Positions 8,331-17,848 of a stretch of 54,478 nt of DNA are shown here, piece by piece. Within the stretch, counting starts at the first letter, position 1; each line of letters opens with the position of its first letter. Origin of the DNA: Hyphococcus sp. (GTDB lineage Bacteria; Pseudomonadota; Alphaproteobacteria; Caulobacterales; Parvularculaceae); NCBI GenBank assembly GCA_021776415.1, contig JAJFFY010000086.1, positions 1 to 54,478 on the forward strand. The letters run 5' to 3'. The position numbers and the translations under genes were made by a program. A model generated the notes under the pieces. The model was not told the DNA's origin and did no database searches. It saw only the letters and a list, made by a program, of their open reading frames with translations.

Positions 8331-9149
8331 ATGGATAGTTCCGAACAAAACTTAGCGGAAGAAGACGCGGCCATCGCGCTGTTGCGCTGGTATGCGGATA
8401 TGGGCGTTGACGAGGCGGTGGCTGCGTCACCCGCCGACCTTCGCAGCTGGGGCGCAAAACCACCGCCCCCGCGCCAGCGCGCCGCCGCGCCGGCAGCGGC
8501 GTCAACGCCAGTTTTCAAACCCTCTGAAGCGGCGCTCCCGGCTGACGAGGCGGTTACAGCGGCGCAAAAAATCGCTGCAGGCTGCGATAGTTTTGAGGCG
8601 CTTGAGGCGGCGGTCAAAGAATTTGACGGCTGCCCCTTAAAAGCCGGCGCCCACAACACCGTGTTTGCCGACGGCGCGCCGGGCGCCGATCTCCTGGTCA
8701 TCGGCGAGGCGCCGGGCCGCGACGAAGATCGCCTCGGCAAGCCATTCGTCGGCCGGGCGGGTCAACTGCTGGACCGTATGCTCGCTGCGATCGGCCGCGA
8801 CCGCGCTCAAAATACGCTGATCTCCAATGTGATTTATTGGCGCCCGCCCGGCAACCGCACGCCCAGCCAGACCGAAACTGCGATCTGCCGCCCCTTTGTC
8901 GACCGGTTGATCGAACTGACCGCGCCCAAGGCGGTGTTGCTAGCCGGCGGCGCGCCGATGCAGGCGCTTCTGGGTGTTACCGGGATCATGCGCGCGCGCG
9001 GCGTCTGGCGCGAGATTGAAACCGCTAGCGGCGCGCGCTACCCGGCTTTGCCGATTTTTCACCCGGCATTTCTGTTGCGCCAACCGGCAAACAAGCGTCT
9101 CGCTTGGGCCGATCTTCTGACGCTGCAAAAACGGTTAATGGAAGATTAA
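8331..9149 (+). CDS. Family-4-like uracil-DNA glycosylase
   Basis: Removes uracil from DNA to start base excision repair. The 272-residue protein has the family 4 motif GEAPGRDED (125-133), PFVGRAGQLL, PPGNRTP and the C-terminal HPA (His244). The first 100 residues are an extra, low-complexity Ala/Pro-rich region seen in alphaproteobacterial members. Two of the four cysteines that hold the iron-sulfur cluster in classical family 4 enzymes are missing: only Cys101 (DGCPLK) and Cys186 (ICRPF) remain, and the position before RPPGNR is Trp170 rather than Cys. The fold assignment is firm; cluster content and activity are less so. Confidence 0.9.
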   Translation: MDSSEQNLAEEDAAIALLRWYADMGVDEAVAASPADLRSWGAKPPPPRQRAAAPAAASTPVFKPSEAALPADEAVTAAQKIAAGCDSFEALEAAVKEFDGCPLKAGAHNTVFADGAPGADLLVIGEAPGRDEDRLGKPFVGRAGQLLDRMLAAIGRDRAQNTLISNVIYWRPPGNRTPSQTETAICRPFVDRLIELTAPKAVLLAGGAPMQALLGVTGIMRARGVWREIETASGARYPALPIFHPAFLLRQPANKRLAWADLLTLQKRLMED

Positions 9150-9289
9150 CCTGAATTAATACAGCCTATCTTGTTGGGGATTTATAAAAGCGGGGTCTGC
9201 TACAATAATCCAGAAATCGCGGTCATCCGCTAGTGACCGGCCTTCGCTTTTTAACCGAGCCCGCTTTGGGCTAGTATCGGGAATGTTTG

Positions 9290-11047
9290 ATGCACCGAAT
9301 TTGCGCCATCGTGTTGACGGTCTTATTTTGTTTGTTGCCAGCGTTGAGTTCTGCCTCAACGCCCCTGGCGCCGGAAACAACACTGTTGGACAGCGATACA
9401 GCAGCCTCTTTGCGTGTGCTCAGCGAGAGCGATGCGGCGCTTTACCGTGAAATTTTCGCCCTGCAAGAACGCGGGCGCTGGGCGGCGGCGGATAAAAAGA
9501 TCGCCGCACTCAATGACGAAATCCTCCTCGGCTATGTGCAGTTTCAACGCTATATGCATCCAACCGCTTACCGGTCTAAATATCGCGAGCTAAAACGCTG
9601 GATGGCATTTTATGCCGATCATCCCGAAGCCAATAAAATTTACCGCCTTGCCCGCAAGCGCCGGCCGAAAGGCGCCTCCTCACCCGCGCGCCCGATCCCG
9701 CGCAAATGGCGCGAGAGCGAAGACGCTGCGCTCGACCCCGCTCTTGAGGCCGATTACGCCAGCAAAAGCCGTCCTCGCCTGCGCCGTATTGAGGGCCGGG
9801 TACGCTATCTTTCCAACCGTAACCGCGCCTTGCAGGCGCTCAAAGAAATTGACAAACATCTTGCCCGCCGCGTCATCACCGAGCGCCAATATGACCGCAT
9901 GCGCTCGTGGATTGCGGCAAGCCTTTATTATCAAGGCTATGTTGGCCGCGCCCGCGAGATCGCTGGTCAATCTGCGCGGCGTAACGGCGACAGCGCCGTA
10001 TTGTCTTACTGGATCGCCGGCTTGATCGCATTTCGCGACGGCGAGCTTGTAACCGCGCAAGAATTTTTCACGGCAATGGCGGCTGTTCCGTATCAGGATG
10101 ATAGTCTTCGCGCCGCGGCAGGCTTCTGGGCCGCGCGCACATCTCTCGCTACTGGCGCTCTCAGCGATGTCGCCCCGAACCTGACGATTGCGGCCGCCTA
10201 TCCGTTCACATTTTATGGCCAGCTCTCCCTCGCGCAGCTTGGGCTCAATTATCACTATGAGTGGGATGCCCCGGTGGTGACCGCAGACGGCCTTGAAAAG
10301 CTTCTTGACGCCGCCCCGCGCGTCAAACGCGCTATCGCCTTGGCGCAAGCCGGCCGCGACATCGACGCCAATACCGAGCTGCGCTGGGCCAATGGCGTCA
10401 TCCCGCCGGAGCTTGACTATGATCTCCTTGCCGTCGCCACGGCGCTGGAGCTTCCCGCCGCGCAAATCGATATTGCGCTTGCGGGCAATGGAAAATATCT
10501 TGAAGCCGGACTGTTTCCGATACCTGAATATGCCCCGCAAAGCGGGTTCAAAATTGACCGCGCGCTGCTCTATGCGCTAATGCGTCAGGAATCGAAATTC
10601 AAGGTTGAAGCGACAAGCCGGGTCGGCGCCCGTGGCCTGATGCAATTGATGCCGCGCACGGCAAGTTACGTCGCCAAGGACCGCTCCTTGCGCTACCGCA
10701 AGGGCCGCAAGCGGCTTTACGATCCCGCCTTTAATCTTGAGCTCGGCCAGAACTATGTCGGCTATTTGATCGACGGCGCCGCTGACGGCGATCTTTTCCA
10801 TCTCGCCGCCGCCTATAATGGCGGGCCCGGTAATTTGCGCCGATGGAAGCGCAAGATGAAAATCGAAGACCCGTTGCTCTTTATCGAGAGCATACCAAAC
10901 CGCGAGAGCCGCGACTTCGTCGAAAAAGTGCTCACCAATGTCTGGGTCTATCGCGCCCGATTGGGCCAATCTGCACCGTCACGGGACAAAGTCGCCGCCG
11001 GGAAGTTACCGCTTTATGAGGCGCTCGACCAAATCGCCAGCGAGTAG
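9290..11047 (+). CDS. slt: Soluble lytic murein transglycosylase
   Basis: A periplasmic enzyme that cleaves the MurNAc-GlcNAc bond of peptidoglycan with formation of 1,6-anhydroMurNAc. The 585-residue protein has a signal peptide ending near LSSAS (about residue 23), a long helical U-shaped region, and a C-terminal SLT domain. In that domain the catalytic glutamate is Glu434 (LMRQESKF), followed by GARGLMQLMP and AAYNGGPGN. Start ATG 9290 is preferred over the TTG immediately before it. The gap before it (9150-9289) holds a short hairpin and a likely promoter. Confidence 0.93.
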   Translation: MHRICAIVLTVLFCLLPALSSASTPLAPETTLLDSDTAASLRVLSESDAALYREIFALQERGRWAAADKKIAALNDEILLGYVQFQRYMHPTAYRSKYRELKRWMAFYADHPEANKIYRLARKRRPKGASSPARPIPRKWRESEDAALDPALEADYASKSRPRLRRIEGRVRYLSNRNRALQALKEIDKHLARRVITERQYDRMRSWIAASLYYQGYVGRAREIAGQSARRNGDSAVLSYWIAGLIAFRDGELVTAQEFFTAMAAVPYQDDSLRAAAGFWAARTSLATGALSDVAPNLTIAAAYPFTFYGQLSLAQLGLNYHYEWDAPVVTADGLEKLLDAAPRVKRAIALAQAGRDIDANTELRWANGVIPPELDYDLLAVATALELPAAQIDIALAGNGKYLEAGLFPIPEYAPQSGFKIDRALLYALMRQESKFKVEATSRVGARGLMQLMPRTASYVAKDRSLRYRKGRKRLYDPAFNLELGQNYVGYLIDGAADGDLFHLAAAYNGGPGNLRRWKRKMKIEDPLLFIESIPNRESRDFVEKVLTNVWVYRARLGQSAPSRDKVAAGKLPLYEALDQIASE

Positions 11048-11157
11048 TTTGCGGCGCTAATCAGCTATTGAGATTTTCTACCTTGCATTGACGCCGCCAG
11101 GCTCGGCATATGTGCGCGTGGCGTTAAATCTCTCATACAATCTCACGGAGCCGGGTG

Positions 11158-12507
11158 ATGGATCTTGAAGCTGAGTTGGCCCTCTTGGCGGATGCCGATG
11201 CGCGCGCAGCAGGGTACCTGAAGTCGGTCGAGGATCGACCGACGTTCCCCTCTCCGCAAAGCATTAGTGGATTGGGTGCGCTGACCGGCGCCTTGCCGCA
11301 ATCTCCATCCGATCCCAAACAAACGCTGGCGTTACTCGATGAATATGGCGGGCCGGCAACGGTCGCCTCTAACGGTCCCAACTATTTTGGTTTTGTTATT
11401 GGCGCATCCCTGCCGACTGCCGCCGCGGCGGAACGATTGGCCGCAGCCTGGGACCAATGTGCGTCCTCTCATGTCAACTCGCCCGCAATGGCGGCAATCG
11501 AAAAGACCGCCGGGGCATGGTTGCTGGACGTCTTGGCTTTGCCGAAACAATCTGGCGTCGGTTTTGGCACTAGCGCTACCGCCTGCGGGCTGTCATGCTT
11601 GGCGATCGCGCGCACCGGCCTTCTCGAAAGGCTTGGGTGGGACGTCTCCGCAAAAGGCCTCGCCGGCGCGCCGGAAATACGCATCGTAGTCCCGGCGAGC
11701 GTTCACATCACTATCAAAAAAGCCCTGCGGCTATTGGGCTTCGGCATGGACCGAATTGTCTATGCGCCGGTCGATGAAAATGGTCGGGTGTTGTCCGACC
11801 AATTACCGCCGATGAATGATCACACTATATTGTGTCTGCAGGCTGGCGAGGTGAATACAGGAGAGTTTGATCCGTTTACAGATATCATTCCAAATGCAAA
11901 AGCGGCGGGCGCCTGGGTGCATGTCGATGGCGCCTTCGGTCTGTGGGCGCGCGCATCGCGAAACTACAAACACCTGACCAATGGCATTGAACTTGCCGAT
12001 AGCTGGACTACGGATGGGCATAAGTGGCTTAACACGCCCTATGATAGCGCCGTCGCCATATGTCGCGACAAAACACTGATGGCGAGGACGCTGAATGCTG
12101 ACGCGGTCTATGCCCAAAGTGAGGAAGACGCACAAAAAAACCTGACGCTGGAATTTTCACGGAGGGCAAGGGGTTTGGGCTTCTGGGCGGCGCTTCACTC
12201 ATTAGGGCGGGACGGGGTTGAAGAGCTTGTCGATCGCTATTGCAACCTCGCAACCCGCCTAGCCGCAGGGTGCGCTGAAATCGGCATCCCGGTTAACAAC
12301 AGGGTTGTTCTCAATCAGGTGCTGTGCGCCTTCGACAATGAGGAAAAAACCAAACGCTTCGTCAGTGCGGTTCAAGCTTCTGGAAAAGTCTGGTTTGGCC
12401 CGACGGTCTGGCAAGGCAAAGCCGCCTTCAGGCTCAGCGTCTCATCGTGGAAAACAACCGAAGATCACATCGACAGGCTGATCGAGGAACTTGCCCGACA
12501 TATGTAG
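11158..12507 (+). CDS. Group II pyridoxal-phosphate decarboxylase
   Basis: A PLP-dependent enzyme of the aromatic/glutamate decarboxylase superfamily; the amino acid substrate cannot be read from sequence. The 449 residues show the PLP-stacking His183 (SVHITIKKA), the pyridine-nitrogen partner Asp257 (HVDGAFG) and the Schiff-base Lys289 (DGHKWLN). ATG 11158 is chosen because GGAG at 11147-11150 is 7 nt upstream; the GTG at 11155 would be too close. It is convergent with tadC, with a perfect 12-nt palindrome between them. Some superfamily members act as aldehyde synthases or transaminases, so decarboxylase is the family call only. Confidence 0.88.
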   Translation: MDLEAELALLADADARAAGYLKSVEDRPTFPSPQSISGLGALTGALPQSPSDPKQTLALLDEYGGPATVASNGPNYFGFVIGASLPTAAAAERLAAAWDQCASSHVNSPAMAAIEKTAGAWLLDVLALPKQSGVGFGTSATACGLSCLAIARTGLLERLGWDVSAKGLAGAPEIRIVVPASVHITIKKALRLLGFGMDRIVYAPVDENGRVLSDQLPPMNDHTILCLQAGEVNTGEFDPFTDIIPNAKAAGAWVHVDGAFGLWARASRNYKHLTNGIELADSWTTDGHKWLNTPYDSAVAICRDKTLMARTLNADAVYAQSEEDAQKNLTLEFSRRARGLGFWAALHSLGRDGVEELVDRYCNLATRLAAGCAEIGIPVNNRVVLNQVLCAFDNEEKTKRFVSAVQASGKVWFGPTVWQGKAAFRLSVSSWKTTEDHIDRLIEELARHM

Positions 12508-12523
12508 TTAGAAATTTTGGCAG

Positions 12524-12535
12524 AGGTCGCGACCT
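12524..12535. repeat. Perfect 12-nt palindrome between convergent genes
   Basis: AGGTCGCGACCT lies in the 42-nt gap between the PLP decarboxylase stop and the tadC stop. There is no T-run beside it, so a simple intrinsic terminator is not supported; it could be a protein site or chance. Confidence 0.3.
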
Positions 12536-12549
12536 TGCAGCCCGCCTGT

Positions 12550-13524
12550 CTAATCCAGGCTCATAACCGTCATGATCGCTGGGCCGAGAATAACCGCGAA
12601 CAACACCGGCAGGAAGAAGCCGATCATCGGCACGGTGAGTTTCGGCGGCAAAGCGGCGGCCTTTTTCTCCGCCTCCTGCATGCGCAAATCGCGACTTTCC
12701 GTCGCCATAACGCGCAAAGCCTGCCCCAGCGGCGTTCCGTATTTCTCCGACTGAATAAGCGCGGTCACCACGCCCTTTACAGAATCAAGGCCGGTGCGCT
12801 CAACAAGATTTACATATGCTTGCTTGCGTTCCTGCAGATAGGAGAGTTCCGCTGTCGTCAGGCCAAGCTCCTCAGAAAGCTCCGAGCAACTCTTGCCAAC
12901 TTCTTCGCCAACTTTTTGAAATGCAGCCTCAACCGACATCCCCGCCTCAACACAGATCAACAACAGATCAAGCGCATCAGGCCAGTGGAGCTGGATTACC
13001 TTTTGGCGCTTGCTGACTGCGTTCGAAATATAGATGCCTGGTAGATAAAACCCCATGCCAAACCCGCCCACCGTCGCCAGCAAACGGCCGAAGCTCTCAA
13101 GCTCAAACCCGTCCAGCACATAAACATAAATGCCGATAACGAACGCCATTACAAACGGCAAGCTCAGCCGCGCGGCCATAAAGGTGAAGACCGGGCCCTG
13201 GCCGCGAAAGCCGGCCATCATCAACTTTTTGCGGGCTGCGTTCTCATCAAAAACCTCCAGCAGTTTGAGGCTCTCAACAACTTCCTTGATCATGCCTTGC
13301 GGCGAGGCGTTGCGCAGTCGCGGGTTATTTTTCTTCGCCAGAGATTCACGCTGGCGCTCGCGCAACATGTCGCGATGTACGCCTACAGACTTCATCCGCT
13401 CACGCAGCTTATCTTTGTAAAGCAGAGGCTCAAGAATAGTAAAAATGGTCGCAATCGCCGCCAATGACACCAAAAGGGCGATTTGAAAATTGCGATCAGT
13501 TACAGCTTCAACAATAGCGTTCAT
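12550..13524 (-). CDS. tadC: Tad pilus inner-membrane platform protein TadC (T2SF family)
   Basis: One of two type II secretion F-domain proteins that form the inner-membrane platform of the Tad (type IVc) pilus. The 324-residue protein has an N-terminal helix, a cytoplasmic F domain and two or three C-terminal helices. Typical TadC elements are the segment HWPDALDLLLICVEAG and the region LGQALRVMATESRDLRMQ. It lies 10 nt after tadB and is the last gene of the pilus run; the next gene is convergent and unrelated. Confidence 0.93.
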   Translation of the reverse strand: MNAIVEAVTDRNFQIALLVSLAAIATIFTILEPLLYKDKLRERMKSVGVHRDMLRERQRESLAKKNNPRLRNASPQGMIKEVVESLKLLEVFDENAARKKLMMAGFRGQGPVFTFMAARLSLPFVMAFVIGIYVYVLDGFELESFGRLLATVGGFGMGFYLPGIYISNAVSKRQKVIQLHWPDALDLLLICVEAGMSVEAAFQKVGEEVGKSCSELSEELGLTTAELSYLQERKQAYVNLVERTGLDSVKGVVTALIQSEKYGTPLGQALRVMATESRDLRMQEAEKKAAALPPKLTVPMIGFFLPVLFAVILGPAIMTVMSLD

Positions 13525-13534
13525 TGGGCGCTCT

Positions 13535-14533
13535 CTAGACTTTAATTGTGGTCATTTTCTTCATCACCATGATGCCCGTTATCATCCACATACCGGCGCC
13601 GATCAGAATGAAATTACCCATGCGGGTTGTGAATAGCGGGTCGAGATAGTCAGGCGAGGCGACCTTAACCGCGCCCATAACCAGAAACGGCAAAGAGCCG
13701 ATAATGTAGGCGGAAGCTTTCGCCTCGGCGGACAACGCCTTGATCTTGCCTTCCATCAACTTGCGTGAGCGCAAGACGTTGGAAAGGTTGCCGAGCGCCT
13801 CAGCAAGGTTGCCGCCTGTTGTCTGTTGAATAAGAAGGACGATGCCGAAGAAGTTTACTTCCTGCACTGGCATGCGTTCATACATCCGCGTCAGCGCCTG
13901 CTCCAGCGTCATGCCAATTCGCAAGGCCTCGTTGAGCATATGGAATTCATCATTGACCGGGCGCGGCGCTTCGCGGGCAATGATCTTCAGGCATTCATTG
14001 ACCGGCAAACCGGATTTAACACCGCGGACGATAACGTCGATGGCGCCGGAAAACTCTTTAATAAATTTCTTTTGCCGGCGGGCGCGTAGAAAATTCACCG
14101 CCCATCGGGGAAATCCAAGCCCGCCAACAACAACCAAGAGCCCGGTAATCCATAATTGCTGCCCGGAGACAAGACCAACAAACCCAAAGACTAGCGCACA
14201 GATCGCCGATATCATGTAAAAATTCTTCGGTGTCAAATCGAGGCCGGCTTGTTCAAGCATCTGGCTTAGCGAAACGCGTTTTTTCTTTTTCAGATCCTTG
14301 GTTTTGTTGTCAAGCGCCGACAGTGACTCGGTGAGCTTCCTACGCCGTTCTTTGTTCTGAGCGTCGGAATTGCCTTGGGCGCCGCCACCGGTGCGCAGGC
14401 CGCCCCTGCCAGTATTCAGGGCAGCGACGCGTTTATTGGATTTGTCTTTTTGCGTCGGCGCCAGAAGCACAAATGCAAGTGCTGCAAAGCAAACGACGCC
14501 GAGCCCGACAACGATGAGAACCTGCTGATCCAT
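13535..14533 (-). CDS. tadB: Tad pilus inner-membrane platform protein TadB (T2SF family)
   Basis: Partner of TadC in the inner-membrane platform. The 332-residue protein has one N-terminal helix, a basic linker with DLKKKKR, a helix pair, and an F domain containing IDVIVRGVKSGLPVNECL and QQTTGGNLAEALGNLS, a strong TadB/CpaG signature. It sits 5 nt after cpaF and 10 nt before tadC, so the three are one translational unit. The start at ATG 14533 gives a first residue run MDQQVLIVVGLG that enters the membrane at once. Confidence 0.94.
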   Translation of the reverse strand: MDQQVLIVVGLGVVCFAALAFVLLAPTQKDKSNKRVAALNTGRGGLRTGGGAQGNSDAQNKERRRKLTESLSALDNKTKDLKKKKRVSLSQMLEQAGLDLTPKNFYMISAICALVFGFVGLVSGQQLWITGLLVVVGGLGFPRWAVNFLRARRQKKFIKEFSGAIDVIVRGVKSGLPVNECLKIIAREAPRPVNDEFHMLNEALRIGMTLEQALTRMYERMPVQEVNFFGIVLLIQQTTGGNLAEALGNLSNVLRSRKLMEGKIKALSAEAKASAYIIGSLPFLVMGAVKVASPDYLDPLFTTRMGNFILIGAGMWMITGIMVMKKMTTIKV

Positions 14534-14538
14534 CAGCG

Positions 14539-16026
14539 TTACTCCGCCGCCGCATCAAGAGCCGCGGCCAATTCTGCTTCTCTGCCATAATAACGTGCGC
14601 GATCCCAGAAAGCTGGGCGGGCAATACCAGTTGAGCGATGGCGCCCGAGGATGGCGCCATTCTCGTCTTCACCAGCATCCATATCGTAGACAAACAGATC
14701 CTGCGTAATGATCGTATCACCCTCAGTACCAAGGACTTCTGTGATATGCGTGATGCGGCGAGAACCATCGCGCAGGCGTGCGGCCTGGATAACGATGTCG
14801 ATCGATCCAACGATCATTTCACGAATGGTTTTTGACGGCAGGTTGTACCCGCCCATGGTGATCATCGATTCAATACGTTGCAGCCCCTCACGCGGAGAGT
14901 TGGCGTGAAGCGTTCCCATCGACCCATCATGGCCGGTATTCATCGCCTGCAAGAGGTCAAAGGCTTCCGGCCCACGAACCTCGCCAACGATGATCCGCTC
15001 AGGACGCATCCGCAGACAGTTCTTGACCAGATCGCGCATCGTTACTTCGCCCTGACCTTCAAGGTTGGGCGGACGAGTTTCAAGACGCACCACATGCGGC
15101 TGCTGCAATTGCAGCTCCGCGGCGTCTTCCGCGGTGATAATGCGCTCATCATTTTCAATAAAGCCGGTCATGCAATTCAAAAGCGTGGTTTTGCCCGAGC
15201 CCGTACCGCCGGAGATCAGCGTGTTGATCCGGCAGGCGCCGACAATTTCCAGTACTTTTGCGCCTTCCGGCGTAATCGATCCAAAATTGATGAGGTCGGC
15301 CATCCGCAGCTTGTCTTTTTTAAACTTACGAATGGTCAGCGCAGCGCCATCAATCGACAATGGCGGCGCAATAACATTGACGCGCGATCCGTCGGGCAAG
15401 CGCGCGTCGCATATGGGGCTGGCTTCGTCGACACGACGGCCGACCTGGCTAACAATCCGCTGACAGATGTTCATCAACTGCGCATTGTCGCGGAAGCGCA
15501 CATTGGTCAGTTGAATTTTACCGCCAACCTCGATGAATACGCGATTGGCGCCATTGACCATGATGTCGGCGATATCGTCGCGCGCCAGCAGTGGTTCTAA
15601 CGGACCATATCCGAGAACATCGTTGCAAATATCTTGCAACAGCGATTCCTGCTCGGCGATCGACATCTGAACATTTTTGATCGAGATGATCTCGTTGACG
15701 ATGTCGCGAATTTCTTCTCCCGCCGTCTCGGTATCGAGCTGAGAAAGTTGCGACAGGTCAATCGTATCGATCAGCGCATTAAAGATCGTTGTTTTTGTCT
15801 GAAAATATTCATCCGACCGGCCGCCAATTTCAACCGGCTGCGCTTCAGCGGCGCTATCATTGGATGGCTTGATGACGCGTGGCGGCGCTGCCGGCGGCGG
15901 CGCACTCTTCTGCGCCGGCGCAGCAGCAGCTGGCGCTGGTTTTTTTGCTGCAACGGAGCCGCGTTTTGCAGCAGACTTTGCCGGCGCCGCTGGCGCGTTA
16001 ACAGGAGCGTTTCTACGACCGAACAT
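14539..16026 (-). CDS. cpaF: Tad pilus motor ATPase CpaF/TadA
   Basis: A hexameric secretion ATPase (VirB11/GspE superfamily) that powers Flp pilus extension and possibly retraction. The 495-residue protein has a Pro/Ala-rich, basic N-terminal extension (about 1-55), the Walker A GGTGSGKT (273-280), Walker [10 protein letters not shown] (344-352) and the His box [11 protein letters not shown] (365-375). All catalytic elements are intact. It lies 8 nt after cpaE. ATG 16026 has only a weak ribosome site (AGGG one nt away), so coupling from cpaE is likely. Confidence 0.96.
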   Translation of the reverse strand: MFGRRNAPVNAPAAPAKSAAKRGSVAAKKPAPAAAAPAQKSAPPPAAPPRVIKPSNDSAAEAQPVEIGGRSDEYFQTKTTIFNALIDTIDLSQLSQLDTETAGEEIRDIVNEIISIKNVQMSIAEQESLLQDICNDVLGYGPLEPLLARDDIADIMVNGANRVFIEVGGKIQLTNVRFRDNAQLMNICQRIVSQVGRRVDEASPICDARLPDGSRVNVIAPPLSIDGAALTIRKFKKDKLRMADLINFGSITPEGAKVLEIVGACRINTLISGGTGSGKTTLLNCMTGFIENDERIITAEDAAELQLQQPHVVRLETRPPNLEGQGEVTMRDLVKNCLRMRPERIIVGEVRGPEAFDLLQAMNTGHDGSMGTLHANSPREGLQRIESMITMGGYNLPSKTIREMIVGSIDIVIQAARLRDGSRRITHITEVLGTEGDTIITQDLFVYDMDAGEDENGAILGRHRSTGIARPAFWDRARYYGREAELAAALDAAAE

Positions 16027-16034
16027 ACCCTAAT

Positions 16035-17810
16035 TTACCGTTTCTTTTGAAAGAGACCCGACAGACTGAATTTTGGTTTTGCAATGTTGGCCTCGGTGCG
16101 ACCGATTAGATGCGCAGACAATTCACGGATCGCGGCGGCCGCTTTAGATTTTGGGCTAACATCAACAATCGGCGCGGCATTAGTAGTTGCGGCGCCAAAA
16201 ATTTGAGGCTCCCAACTGAACACGGCGGCTGGTTTAAGGCCTACATGCTCGACAAATTGGTCAGGCTGGACCGCAGACATTTTCGGATCAAACTGATTTA
16301 TCACCAAAGTCGGCGGCGCATCATTGGGGCGCGCTGCGCTCAAAATATCAACCAGCTGTTTGGTGTTGCGGAAGGAGGCAAGATCCGGCGTCGCGGTGAT
16401 GACAATTTCATCGGCAGTCGTCAAAATCCGCTTCGACCAGCTGCACCACACATGCGGGACATCAACCACCACCGTTGGGGCAGAGCCGCGCACGACATCA
16501 AGCACGGTTTCATAAGCCTGGTCGTCAACATCATAATCTCTGTCGAGGGCGCTCGGCGCCGTAAACAGGCTCAAATGGTCAGTGTGTTTTTGCAGCAGGC
16601 GATCCAGCAAGACATCGTCCAGACGCTCGGGAGAACTCAGCGCCTCATATAATCCCGCAGAAGCTTCCTGATCAAAGTCGAGGCTCGCCGTACCGAATGC
16701 GAGATCGAGGTCGAGGATGATCGTGTCGCTCTGATATTCTTCAGCTGAGCACCAGCCAACATTATGAGCAATGGTCGATGAGCCAACCCCGCCGCGCGCG
16801 CCGACAAAAGCCAGCGTCCGCCCAATCGGCGGCGCCGATGGGTCTACGTATAGATCGGCGATCGCCTTAATGATCTGCAGCGGCGAATGCGGTCGGACAA
16901 TATATTCACTGATGCCTTGTGCAATAAGCTCACGATAAAGAATAATATCATTGACCTGGCCAATGATGACGACTTTTGTCGACGGATCGCAAACCTCAGC
17001 AAGCTCACCAAGCTGGGCGAAGATTTCAGCGCCGGAAGCAAGCGTTTCCAAAATAACCAAATTGGGCGTCGCCGCAGTCTGGAATTGATCGACCGCTTTG
17101 GCCAGCCCGCCCATATGAATGGTGAGATGAGCTTTGGAAAGACGGCGGTCAATCGCGGCTTGTTCAAGCAGCGTCGTCATCGCCGGAGTTTCACAAAATG
17201 CATGAATTGAAATGCGCGGCACCGGCCGGTGATCAACTTCGCTTTCCTCAAGCTCAGTCATAGCTCCGCCATAGGCGCCAGCCTCAACCATTGCGCCCGC
17301 CGCGACAAGCGCGCCTGATGTTTCGGCAACAGCGGCGTCAGCGCCTTCCTCAACAGCAGGCGTCGGCGGCGTTTCCGTGACAGCCGGTTCCTCGACTACG
17401 TCAGCAGGTTCAACGACGGCGCCGGCTGTATCGGCTTGCGGCGCAGCAGCAATCTCATCACCAGCGGCGCCTTCGAATTCCTCACTAACATCAAACGATG
17501 CATCAATGTCTTCATCCAGAAAATCTTCGTCGTCGAAATCCTCGTCGGACAGATCAAGATCGGCTAGATCGGCTTCATCAAAATCTTCTTCGCCGAGAGC
17601 CGCGAGTTCCTCGTCAGACAGCTCTTCGTCAAGCCAACTTTCGTCGGATAACCCATCCAAGCCATCATCATAAGGTGCAACGCCCGTGGTCGATGCCTCC
17701 GCATCGTCGTCGGCGCTCGGGCCGCCGTCAGCACCGAGAGATGCAGCGCTGTCAGCGACGCCCTGCTCCTCATCTTCGTGCTGATAGGCTGTTTCAGCTG
17801 CGTTTTTCAT
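16035..17810 (-). CDS. cpaE: Tad pilus localisation ATPase CpaE/TadZ with long acidic N-terminus
   Basis: A MinD/ParA-like protein that places the Tad machine at the cell pole. The 591-residue protein has three parts: a highly acidic, disordered N-terminus (about 1-195), a receiver-like domain (about 200-325), and a P-loop ATPase domain with the deviant Walker A GARGGVGSST (337-346), which is usual for CpaE. Residues 48-113 hold 34 Asp/Glu, and no Lys or Arg occurs between Lys2 and Arg195. ATG 17810 is chosen because AGGGAG ends 6 nt upstream; ATG 17816 would touch that site and a longer frame to 17843 has no ribosome site. It sits between cpaD and cpaF. Confidence 0.94.
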   Translation of the reverse strand: MKNAAETAYQHEDEEQGVADSAASLGADGGPSADDDAEASTTGVAPYDDGLDGLSDESWLDEELSDEELAALGEEDFDEADLADLDLSDEDFDDEDFLDEDIDASFDVSEEFEGAAGDEIAAAPQADTAGAVVEPADVVEEPAVTETPPTPAVEEGADAAVAETSGALVAAGAMVEAGAYGGAMTELEESEVDHRPVPRISIHAFCETPAMTTLLEQAAIDRRLSKAHLTIHMGGLAKAVDQFQTAATPNLVILETLASGAEIFAQLGELAEVCDPSTKVVIIGQVNDIILYRELIAQGISEYIVRPHSPLQIIKAIADLYVDPSAPPIGRTLAFVGARGGVGSSTIAHNVGWCSAEEYQSDTIILDLDLAFGTASLDFDQEASAGLYEALSSPERLDDVLLDRLLQKHTDHLSLFTAPSALDRDYDVDDQAYETVLDVVRGSAPTVVVDVPHVWCSWSKRILTTADEIVITATPDLASFRNTKQLVDILSAARPNDAPPTLVINQFDPKMSAVQPDQFVEHVGLKPAAVFSWEPQIFGAATTNAAPIVDVSPKSKAAAAIRELSAHLIGRTEANIAKPKFSLSGLFQKKR

Positions 17811-17848
17811 CGTCATCTCCCTGCATATCCCCTTGGCGCGCAATTCAA

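Noticed and set aside
9200..9280. Weak hairpin (CGGTCA/TGACCG) with a later T-run before the lytic transglycosylase gene
   Set aside because: The stem is only 6 bp with an 8-nt loop and the T-run is about 10 nt away, so a terminator for the glycosylase gene is not well supported.
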